From Epiperipatus broadwayi (Eukaryota; Onychophora; Udeonychophora; Euonychophora; Peripatidae), in contig JAQFVV010012423.1 in the NCBI GenBank assembly GCA_028023455.1, positions 3,707,753-3,771,752 on the forward strand: a DNA stretch of 64,000 bases, written 5' to 3'. The first letter of the stretch is position 1. The number at the start of each line of letters is the position of its first letter. Below are positions 54,442-64,000 of the stretch, one piece after another. Both the position numbers and the translations under genes were made by a program. Under the pieces are notes generated by a model, which did not search any database, was not told the DNA's origin, and saw only the letters and a program-made list of their open reading frames with translations.

Positions 54442-55492
54442 TTAAAGACAAATGACCCCTAAGATGCATTTCATGCTGAACTAGCACTCATTAAGTCACT
54501 ATCTCTCAAACATATCTCTATTATATGAAAAATATTTATCTATATTAAATAATTACACCATAAATTCCAAGTGTCAAACTTACTCAACATACACATTAAC
54601 ACCATCCACTTTAGATAAATACTGTAATGTTTATTACTAATCATTTACTAAACCAGAGATTGTCTCTAGCCAGATATAATCTTTAGATCTCAATTAATAA
54701 TATAACTGATTTTTTTAATTATGCATCCACCGAGATGAAGTTATTTATTAAATGATTAATAAATCATTACTATAAAGTGAATGGTGTCAAGAATGTGGGT
54801 TGAGATAGTTTGACACTTATAAGTCAAAGTGTTATTATTTTATTAATAAATAAATTTTCCATTTGGATATCAAATAATCATTTCTTCATCTTTCCTTTCA
54901 TCTGACAGTATTTCATTTAAAATAAAATTTTTATTTGAATAAATTATTGATGTAGATGGTAAAGTAGTATATTAATAAGTATATAGATAAGGGTATAATT
55001 TCTTAGTGAATATTTGTTTTTAACATTTTGTAATATTCAATAAGTAATATTACTTTTTATTAATAATATATAAATCAGTATTTTTTTTTTCATTTTCTGA
55101 ATTTGAATATCCTATTCACCATTTAGGCTACGATTTTAATTCTCTTTTTAGTTAAACTAAGTAGCTTCCATATATTAATGCTTTTTATAGTTATTACTTT
55201 GATGTTTGTCCACATCATTGTTTTTAGTGATCTATTTATTTGTCCAAATAGTAAAAAGTTTAGTTCTTTTACACAAACATTTTAAGATCTAGATTTTATT
55301 TTTTTATTATTTTTTGAAATTGAGTTAATTAAAGATATTAATAACCTGTAATATTTAAATGCATATAAAATTTGTTTAGAGATATAAAAAAATATTCTCA
55401 GGTAATAATAAATCACCCAAAGAATAAATAACTTCTTCAAACAGAATTGGAGTAAATATATTTATTAACAAGAAATAAATTGTGGGTGAGGA
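54442..55492. other. AT-rich spacer, no gene recognised
   Basis: About 1 kb of stop-dense AT-rich sequence. ACTAGCACTCATTAAGT near 54480 is reminiscent of a block in the 14 kb inverted repeat but too short to call. Confidence 0.45.
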
Positions 55493-55549
55493 GAAATTAA
55501 TTAATTCAATGACCATTTGTAAAAATATCTGATTGAATTAATTAATTTC
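55493..55549. repeat. Short perfect inverted repeat
   Basis: GAAATTAATTAATTCAAT (55493-55510) and its exact complement (55532-55549) with a 21 base loop. Confidence 0.85.
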
Positions 55550-55687
55550 TGGTTAAACTGTGTTTTTATTTCAATTGAAGTGCAATTATGCCAATTACGG
55601 CTGAAGAAACTAATTATTTTTAGCTTTTTGGTGTACAGTAAATAAATGCATTTATTATAAAATGTTTATATATATATATATATATAT

Positions 55688-56400
55688 GACAATAGATGGT
55701 GTTCTACCAAAAACACCGTCAAGCGTATGTTTTGTTTACATAAATGTCAGAGCAAGCATTCACTATCTCTAACTTTAGTTCCACTTTCAGATCATGATTT
55801 CAAGCTATTTGCTATCGTCAGTGAAAGACAGGAATAAGAAACAAGATCTAAACACAAACTCTGAGCATTTATGAAACAGTTTCTATTCAGCTTGCAAGCG
55901 TGAATCTTTTAGACATGTAATGTCTTCAAACTCAGCATAGCATCCAGATAGCTACATGGGTCTGATATCAGTTCAGCATCACCACATAGTAGAAGTCTCT
56001 GCAATATATATCATTGCCAGAAATACCTCAAAGGTACATTTATAAAAAACAAAAAACATCAGTTAAAACTTGCTAACGCTTGTATTTATGACAATAGATG
56101 TAGCTATCTGGCTTGCTATGCTGAGTCTAAAAGATTCATGCTTGCAAGCTGAATAGAAACTGTTTCATAAATGCTCAGAGTTTGTGTTTAGATCTAGTTT
56201 CTTATTCCTGTCTTTCACTGACAATAGCAAATAGCTTGAAATCATGATCTGAAAGTGGAACTAAGGTTAGAGATAGTGAATGCTTGCTCTGACATTTATG
56301 TAAACAAAACATACGCTTGACAGTGTTTTTGGTAGAACGCCATCTATCATCATAAATACAAGCGTTAGCAAGTTTTAACTTGTGTTTTTTTTGTTTTTCA
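55688..56400. mobile_element. Foldback element with ~255 bp arms
   Basis: The left arm 55688-55953 is the inverse of the right arm 56102-56351 at high identity apart from a small insertion (~55915-55930). Shared internal blocks include TCTGAGCATTTATGAAACAG and ACTTTCAGATCATGATTTCA. The 148 base centre ends with an inverted copy of the tail that also follows the right arm (TACAAGCGTTAGCAAGTTTT). The right side ends in a T-rich CTTGTGTTTTTTTTGTTTTT and (AT)n. An 88-codon minus frame here (56202-56468) crosses arm and tail and is unlikely to be real. Family relatives are at 49.5 and 56.4 kb. Confidence 0.85.
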
Positions 56401-56411
56401 TATATATATAT

Positions 56412-56515
56412 GTCAACAGATGGCGTTCTACCCAAAACACCATCAAGCATATGTTGACATAAATACAAGCGTTAGCAAGTTTTTAACTTGTTTTTTGTTT
56501 TTCATATATATATAT
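56412..56515 (+). repeat. Short member of the foldback family
   Basis: TGTCAACAGATGGCGTTCTA, CAAGCATATGTTGACA (outer bases pair with the start), then TACAAGCGTTAGCAAGTTTT, CTTGTTTTTTGTTTTT and (AT)n. It matches the tips and tail of 55688-56400 without the long arms, and resembles the 49.5 kb element. Confidence 0.75.
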
Positions 56516-57618
56516 AATTTTTAACTTTTTAATACTACAATCTTTTTTATAATTATTTCAGATTTAGTTAAAATGAATAAAAATAATTTCATAGTCTGAG
56601 TAATATTTTTTTTAAAAATCATACATTGAAAATGTTCTTCAGTATTATTTTGTTTAAAAAACTTTTACAATCAAGTGAAATTAATATTGTAAATTCAAAT
56701 AGAAATAAAAGCAAATCTTAATAAATATTTTATTTTTATTTTTAGGTTATTTTTTAATATAGTGCACTCTCATGATCATCACTAAAAAACATACTCAACC
56801 AATATAAACTTGTTTGAAATTTAATCTGCCTGCCATCATACTGTGAACAAATGAGGGGAACATCCTGAAATATTTCATACACATATTGCAATGTCATCAA
56901 TTTCTTATATATGTACAAAATTTAAAAGCTGTTCATATGACTGCAATATGTTAAAAACTTTGCAAATTTAATTCTAAACAAAAACAAATAGTGTTTCCAA
57001 GGTAAATAAAAGATTTAAAAGTAAAGTCATCAATCAGAAATGTATTTAAACAAATAATAGTGTACTATATAATTAGTAAATAAAATAGAATTAGGTTAAA
57101 CTGGACTCCACACTTCTCCCTCTTTGCACTGATTAAACAATAATGTAAGGATAGACTGCTAACACATCTTCATTTTCAAATTTCATAAAAAATCAAATGC
57201 CAAGATTATTTGTGCACATTTAGTAACTATGGTGAATCTTAGGTCAACCTGTCTACCCAATTTGCTCAACATAAATACATGTATTACCAGGCAAAAACAC
57301 GTTTGGACAATAAATCTGTTTTTTTTTTTTGTTTTTTTTTTTTGGATTTTATTAATTCTGGCCATCGAATCAAGCCCACATTATTATCATTTTCTTGGAA
57401 TGTCAGGAGGCTTAGCACATTTCCAAGTATAATTATCCCATCAATAGAAAAGAATCTTGTCCTTTTCTAAAAAGTAGCTTACTATAATACTATGCAAACA
57501 ATACGCTAATTTACCTCTATTACAAGCTTTGCTATTTCTGTGACAATTATCTATCAAAAATATGCTAAGCATTACAGTATTTTTATTGTTAATAAAGTTC
57601 TGCTCTTAATGCAGTTTT

Positions 57619-57708
<90 letters not shown>

Positions 57709-60119
57709 CATTTTTAAAATTTTGTTTTTCTTTATATACAAGCTCAAGATGATAAATTAAATCAACATTTTATAAGCAGTTGAACTTACTGTTAATAAAA
57801 TGACAAAATATTTTTTTTAGTATTAAAAACTAACGTCTACTTCAACATCCTTTGTATGTAAGTGCTACATATAAAATATTGACCTAAAATATTTTTCTCT
57901 TAAAACTATTTTCAGTATTTATCTTTTCATAAATATAAGTTAATGATTGTTTATACCTGTATTTTTCAGTCTTTTTAACTTTAAGTCAGTAATTATATCT
58001 GACCAATGTTTCAAAACCTATTATATTACTAAATATAAATCTCTAGGAAATTTTGTGTGTTAAACAAAGTATGTCAGAGTTAAATGATTTAAATGAAATA
58101 ATTTTTTTTTTAAAAATTGTAAAGTAAAGGTAGTAACAATTATAGAAAGTTAATATATAATAGATAATTATCAGTTATTACGCTAAAAAACTTTCATCTA
58201 AAACAATATTTATTACTTTGCTAAGCCATGTTTTCTATACAGTGCATCTTTGTCAAACTCAACTAAAGTGAATATTAGCAATTTTATTAATATATCTTCT
58301 CATGTATATAAATGTGCATTAAAGTAATCGCTGATTATAATAGATTTACATTATTTACTGTAATAGTTAAAAATTATCTACATACTCTTGTATAATTTAT
58401 TTTATTACATATTATCTACAGTATATACATATAATTTATTCTTTTATATTGTTGATTGTTATTGATATTAGGATTGTTTAAATGATGACTGTTTTTTATA
58501 TGTTTAATTATTCACATACTTTCTATTCTACATTAGCATTTTCTTATTGCATTCACATTTGTCAACAAACAAATGTCAGATTTTATTCATCAAAATGTGT
58601 TACTTTTTAACTAAAATTCTACTTTTCTGATAATTAATTATTCCCAAAATACACATAATAAAAAAACCGATTTTGTTTGTGACAAGTTCAAGTAGACTTT
58701 GATTTGAAATTTAAACAATGAACTATTTTTACTATGTAGTTACATTTTTAAATTTATTAAAAAAAAAAAAATTATACTTCTAAAACATTTTCAACTGTCA
58801 TTAAGAACACACATATTAGAATGCAACACTATATTTTGAGTAATATTACTTTTTTTCTCTTCTTCATATGTTGTTGATTAAACCAGTGATAATTAGAATG
58901 AGAATTGAACCAGTAGTCTTTACATTTATAGATATTGAATTTAAGAGAATGATCTAAAAATAATGTTATTAATATAATAGCTTAATAGGTTATCGCATAA
59001 TATTAAATTCAGTAACATAATTTAAATCCCTTGTTTAATTAACTTGCTAGTTGTCATTGGTTGGGCCAGAAACATCTGTAAAGAAAAAAAATACCACCCT
59101 AACATAATGTTCTAAACTATCTGTTACATTATTATTTACAATTGAATATATTTAGAAAAGTATAAATAAAATTTGATTAATAAAAAATAATAATAATAAT
59201 AATTCAATTCAAGTATATAATAGAAATTGTTTAAAAATTTTACCAAAAGTAAAATGCTATTACCACAAATCTTCAATTATTTCATTTGGAATAAATAAAT
59301 AAAAGCTGTTGTTGTTGTTGTTTTTTTTTTTTGAGAAATAAAACTGAATTAATAAGAAATAAGTTATGAAAATCTTATTCGTTTCAATTATATTTACTTA
59401 ATAGTAACTTTAACTAAATTTCATATCTTATTAATAGTTTTCTTGATGATTCCCTTTTATTAATTTTTACTTCAAATAATTTATAGAAAATTGCACAATA
59501 ACATTTAATTTGCAACTTAAAACTATATTACATTTCTGTTTATAAAATGTAATGTCATTGCTTTAGATCAAGTAATCTTTTATTTATAACTATTTTTATA
59601 TATATTTATAAATCAAATTTAGATATTCTAACTCTTAAAAAGTGATATAGAATTTGAGTTAATAAATATCACTTTACAGTGTCATAAAAAATAAAAATAA
59701 ATATTTTGTCATTTTCATAAATCAATGTTTTTATACATAAAAATATATTAACCGTATATTTTCTTTCTTTTTTGAAATTCGTCTAGTGTTTAATGTAATA
59801 TTCTCTGTTGCATCTACTTTTCTAGATAAACAAAATAATTTTTAAAAAATATTTACAACCAATTAATTTATTTGTTTTAATACTTGTTAAAATACATTTT
59901 TCCCTTTACGTTATATTATTTAAGATTGGAGGAGATTGGAAATAAAAGAGTAAAAGATGGCACACAATAATAACACATTTGTCAATGTGAATATATTTAA
60001 TACCACAGGGGAATTATTTATTCAGTTACTATGCAATATTTAGTATTTATTGAATTATAAAATTATTCAGCTACTGATAATCTCATGAAGGAGAAAGAGG
60101 GGGTATGTAATTTTAATTT
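56516..60119. other. AT-rich spacer with (AT)n and a LINE-tail scrap
   Basis: No gene recognised over 3.6 kb. It holds a long (AT)n array (57619-57706) and, at ~59187-59214, (AAT)n joined to AATTCAATTCAA, matching the 3' tail of the 41.8 kb LINE. A GTT stretch lies at 59309-59321. Short frames at 57183-57752 come from poly-T and AT repeats. Confidence 0.45.
57619..57706. repeat. (AT)n microsatellite
   Basis: About 44 AT units with one TATTATAT interruption near 57673-57680. Confidence 0.9.
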
Positions 60120-60895
60120 TTCTAGAGCAGTGGTGTCCTCATATTAAATTTATAATGGAGACAGAGTCTGATGGAAAACTCCCTTTTCTTGATTAACTAG
60201 TCACCAGAGCACCAAATAGTTTATCTTTTTTCAATTTACAGAAAGAATACACACATGGACAGATATTTACATTTACATTCTCACCATCACCCAACTCAGA
60301 TTAGAGCAATTAACTTTTCAGATAAGTCACATCTGAAAGAAGAAATAAATCATATTAATAGTATTTTATTAGCAAATAGTTATAAGCATACATTTATAAA
60401 AAAACAACCTTATTTCAAGCCTAAAATGGACAAAATATGAAACAAAAAGATGATAAATCAGCTATTAGGATTTGTGTCCCTTATGTAAAAGGAACTATAG
60501 GCAGTATTGGACATATATTAAAACACTATAATATAGATACAGCATTTTCTACTCATCAAAAGATCAGCAATATAATAACCAAGCCTAAGTATTTAATCCC
60601 TCTTGAATCCCATAGTGTTTATCAAATCTCATGTAAAAATTGTAAAGCTTCTTAAATAGATATGAGTAATTGTTGCATCAGTGTTAGGAGAGATGAGCAT
60701 GCTAATGCAGTTAAACAGTACTCATCATCATCAGGACTCTCACTCCATACTATAGATTCAGCTCATAAAATTTATTTTTTTAGTGCCCTACCAGTGCAAA
60801 ATTAGAGAAACTATTGAGATACTTAAAAGGCCAGATTGTAACAATAAGAGAGATGATACCTGCAAACTTCCTCTTATTTGGAAAGATTTTTAAAA
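60120..60895 (+). pseudogene. Penelope-like element 3' part with GIY-YIG nuclease, dead
   Basis: Plus strand, in order: HIKFIMETESDGKLPFLD (post-RT block, 60128-60181), a stop, LVTRAPNSLSFF, then EYTHMDRYLHLHSHHHP (typical THxDRYLxxxSHHP) and EEINHINSILLANSY. After a frame change come VPYVKGTIGSIGHILKHYNI and ITKPKYLIPLESHSVYQISC (start of the GIY-YIG domain, CX2C). Then RRDEHANAVKQ, LHTIDSAHKI, EILKRPDC in another frame and a LPLIWKDF-type end. The YIG half of the nuclease motif is destroyed: its Y is a stop and its G is D. The RT core is missing upstream. Penelope-like elements normally use this domain to nick target DNA. Confidence 0.88.
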
Positions 60896-61249
60896 AAAAA
60901 ACATTCTAATTAAACATTTTTGCTATTGGTGGAACTTTAACATTTTTTTTTTTTTCAAATCAGTGATTTTAATGCCTCTACAACTGACTTTCTACCTTTT
61001 ATCACCCAGTGGATGACTTGTGTGATCAAGTCAAAACTTCGGTATATCAATATTTAATCTTTTTAACATGGATGAACCTGCAAAATATGTCTTTTATATA
61101 TGCAACCCGTGAAAATCTTTGTATCAACATATATATATAAGCAGTTAAAATATAAATGGCAATATAAAAAATATCTAATTTTCAATTAAACTATATCAAA
61201 CTATTTTTATCTATACATGAATGATACATGAATTTAATTATAATTTATA
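60896..61249 (+). other. Probable Penelope-like 3' flank with a hairpin motif
   Basis: Non-coding. At 61011-61037 GGAT is followed by the stem GACTTG/CAAGTC around TGTGAT, then AAAAC. The shape matches the 29.7 kb motif (GATGA, then GACTG/CAGTC, then GAAAC). Confidence 0.4.
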
Positions 61250-61545
61250 GACCTGGGTGTTGTTTTATGCAGATTCTTCTAATGCAATTTTGAAGTTATG
61301 CAATTCATGTTTCTTCTTAATATCTTTTTTTGCAGGTTTTCTTTTGTGTGATAAAGAAGTTCATATTTCACAATATTTATAACATATCAAGAAATTTAAA
61401 TTATTAATAACTTATTTTGACTTGAAATACTTTTTTTTTTAAATATAATGTTATATTAGCAGCCAATGTGAATACGGCCTGAAGCTATTTAGAATATTTG
61501 CTTTTATGTAAATAAGCTACTTATGATTTTGAGTAAATAATAATA
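61250..61545 (+). repeat. Second copy of the 10.9 kb TA-flanked element (left part)
   Basis: Begins GACCTGGGTGTTGTTTTATG after TA, matching the left terminus of 10869-11924. It stays collinear to ...GAGTAAATAATAATAAT at 61530-61545. There the right-edge LINE's 3' end begins, so that LINE may have inserted into, or truncated, this element. Confidence 0.65.
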
Positions 61546-64000
61546 ATCATCATCAACCATTATCAATCCACTGCAGGATGAAGGTCTCTCCAAGTTTAAT
61601 CCATCTTCTCCGATCTTTAGCTTCTCTTCTCCACAACACCCCTGCACATTTTCTTATTTCATCCATCCATCTCACATGTGGTCTCTTTCTGGGTCTTTTA
61701 CAATCTCTTGGAATCCAGTTTAAAATTTCAATTGTCCATCTATTACCATCTCTTCTAGCAATATGTCCAGCCCAACTCCATTTCAATCTTTTAATTTTTT
61801 CAATAAGGTCAGTAACACCTGTTTTTGTCTTACCCATACATTGTGTTTTCGAACTCTTCTTGTTACTCCCAACATACATCTCTCCATACTCCTTTGAGTG
61901 GTCTGAAGTCTCTGTACTGCTCTTCTAGTAAGTGTCCAAGTCTCAGATCCATAGTAAGAACTGGTAAAACACATTTGTTAAAAACCATCCTTTTCAAACA
62001 CATAGGCATATTTCCTTTTAATATCAAGTTATTTCTACCAAAAGCACTCCAACCAAGTCTAATTCTATGATTAATTTCCTCTATTATGTTTCCATATGTA
62101 TTAATAATCTGACCAAGGTATTAGTAACTGTTAACTTCTTCTAATTCTTCATAATCAATCTTTATTTTCATATTTTGAGCAAATCGATTAAACATTACTT
62201 TAGTCTTTTTAACATTTATCTTTAGTCCTACTTTTCTACTTTCAACTGCTAATTCCTGCAACATTTCCTGCAGCTCTGAAGCATTATTTGCAAAAACAAC
62301 TACATCATCTGCAAAATCTAAATGACTTAAATACTCTCCATTTACTTTCACTCTTTTAGTTTCCCATTTTAATCCACAAAATACTTCTTGCAGCACTGCT
62401 GTAAAGAGTTTTGGAGATATGGAGTCACCTTGTCTTACACCTTTCTCAATGTTGATTTTTCCAGTATCATTATGTAATCTAATTGTTGCTGTTGCATTTT
62501 TATAAATATTCTTTAAAATATGACAATATCCTGGATCTATACCTTGATGGTCCAATGCTTTAATCACTGAAGAAATGTGTACAGAATCGAATGCCTTTTC
62601 ATAATCTACAAATTCAAAACATAATGACAACTCATATTCATTTGTCCTTTCTATGACTTCTCTCAATACCTCGATATGATCTATTGTACTAAAACCACTT
62701 TTAAATCCAGCTTGTTCTCTTGGTTGGTGGAAATTCAAAGTTCTCTGTAGACGAGTTGTAATTATCTTGGTAAAAATTTTTATATAAAAGTGATAAAAGG
62801 CTGATAGGTCTGTAATTTCTAATATCTTCTTTATCACCTTTTTTAAATATTAATATTATTACTGCATTCTTCCAATCTTCCAGTACATCTTTATCATTTA
62901 GACATTTGGTATATAACTTTGCTAAAATTGTTTCTATTTCTTCACCTGCTTCTTTTAATATATCAATTATAATTCCATCATTTCCTGAAGCCTTTCCTTT
63001 CTTCATACACTTAATTGCATGTCTCACTTCTTCATTTAAAATTTTGGGCAATTCGGAAGATGTAATAGATATAGGAGGTACTTGTTCTTTATTACTATAT
63101 AATTCTTGATAAATATCTTCTACGGTAATTTCATGATGTCATCTCTCTTTTTAGTAATAATTCCATCTTTTTTTCTTATTGCAGATATAAATTTCCTACC
63201 AATACCAAAATGTTGTTTAACATTTTTGAGACTTTTATTTTCTTCTACAGCTTTCCTTGCTATTTCACAGTTATACTTTCTTATATCATTTTCAACTCTT
63301 TTCCATTCCATTTTACAAAATTCGAGATATTCAATACTTTTTAATACATCATTTTTGTATATCTCCATATTCCTACTTTTCTTCATAAATTCTCTAGTCT
63401 CAGTAGAAATTTTATTAGTCAATTGCTGCTTTTTTCTACCAGCTATGTTTGTTGCAGTTTTTAAAAGTGTATCAGTTATTTTCATATTAATTTCATTCAA
63501 ATCTGAATCATGTTCAAAATCTCCTAACACTTGAAATCTATTTTTAAATTCTAATTTAAATTCATTAGAATGTTTCTGAAGATTAGGAATATCAACTGTA
63601 AATATTGTTTTTCTTAATAATGTTTGCCTCTCTAGTTTTACATTAACACGTAACTTACACCTTACTAATCGATGATCACTTCCTGTGTTAAATTTATTAA
63701 GAACATTACAATCTTGAAATATGTATTTTCTGTTAGTAAAAATATAATCCAATTCTGCTGTACCTTCATTTGGATGCTTCCATGTCCATTTCCTTTTAAC
63801 ATTTTTCTCAAAAAATGAATTCATAATATAAAGTTTTTCTTTTTCTGCAAATTCCACAAGTCTATGTCCTCTCTCATTTCTATTACCATAACCAAAATTA
63901 CCTACAGCAATTTTATCTTTCATTTGTCTATCAATTCTAGCATTAAAGTCTCCCATAACAATTTTAAAATGTTGTTTACTCTGATCAAAAGCCTTTTGTA
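61546..64000 (-). pseudogene. RTE-like LINE with APE endonuclease and RT, running off the window
   Basis: Minus-strand LINE, most complete of its family here. From the right: endonuclease end (63956-63120) with MGDFNARID, RKWTWKHPNEGTAELDYIF and GSDHRLVRCKLRV, the catalytic motifs of APE-type nucleases. Next a linker ([20 protein letters not shown]) and the [39 protein letters not shown] and an intact FADDVVVFA. Then KINVKKTKVMFNRF, YYGSETWTLTRRAVQRL and the C-terminal block RLKWSWAGHIARRDGNRW with RPRKRPHVRWMDEI. Frame breaks near 63120, 62837, 62121 and 61975 inactivate it. This type is often annotated in animals as endonuclease-reverse transcriptase or craniofacial development protein 2-like. 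The 3' tail is GATGATTATTATT-like. Relatives: 51.1 and 53.6 kb. Confidence 0.92.

Noticed and set aside
57540-57752. Poly-IY protein
   Set aside because: Encoded by the (AT)n microsatellite.
58880-58935. B-box-like GGTTCAATTCTC on the minus strand
   Set aside because: No convincing A box or SINE body accompanies it.
61578-61928. 116-codon plus-strand frame
   Set aside because: Antisense shadow of the RTE-like LINE C-terminal region.
63106-63534. 142-codon plus-strand frame
   Set aside because: Antisense shadow of the LINE endonuclease frame.

Overview
The window looks like AT-rich nuclear DNA from an animal. I see no operon, no bacterial-style gene spacing and no complete host gene. Every recognisable protein fragment belongs to a eukaryotic transposable element: non-LTR retrotransposons (LINEs), Penelope-like elements with a GIY-YIG domain, a BED-finger hAT transposase and a Tc1/mariner-type DDE transposase. 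tRNA-derived SINE relics and many (AT)n and (AAT)n microsatellites fill much of the rest. This mixture is common in arthropods, molluscs and other invertebrates; the sequence alone does not fix the phylum.

Layout. 1-830: minus-strand LINE reverse transcriptase (RT) fragment cut by the window edge. 1347-6224: one copy of a non-autonomous LTR element with about 2.2 kb LTRs around about 0.7 kb of non-coding DNA. 7895-10665: a diverged, inverted copy of the same family. 10869-11924: a TA-flanked element with terminal inverted repeats. 12-26 kb: mostly featureless AT-rich DNA with SINE relics, microsatellites and a 490 bp inverted repeat at 14.2-14.7 kb. 26.6-29.1 kb: a longer copy of the LINE seen at the left edge. 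29.2-30.7 kb: a hairpin motif resembling a Penelope-element end, abutting a broken hAT transposase. 33.4-34.0 kb: a 200 bp-arm inverted repeat carrying a hammerhead-like core in each arm. 34.5-36.0 kb: two weak exon-like segments, the only hint of host coding sequence. 36164-41325: the best-preserved LTR-element copy. 41.5-43.8 kb: a LINE lying between two long (AAT)n arrays. 49.4-56.5 kb: foldback elements, fragments of an RTE-like LINE, a Penelope RT scrap and a dead mariner-type transposase. 60.1-60.9 kb: the 3' part of a Penelope-like element. 61.5-64.0 kb: an RTE-like LINE with endonuclease and RT, running off the right edge.

How the parts relate. None of the coding elements is intact, so the window reads as a graveyard of nested insertions. 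The LTR family encodes no protein and would need enzymes from an unseen partner. The two LTRs of the 36-41 kb copy are nearly identical, so that insertion looks recent; the other two copies are older. The least conventional signals are the LTR family itself (large LTRs, shuffled modules, a terminal hairpin), the paired hammerhead-like cores at 33.5-34.0 kb, the foldback family at 49.5 and 55.7-56.5 kb, and a hairpin shared by the Penelope 3' region and the 29.7 kb junction.
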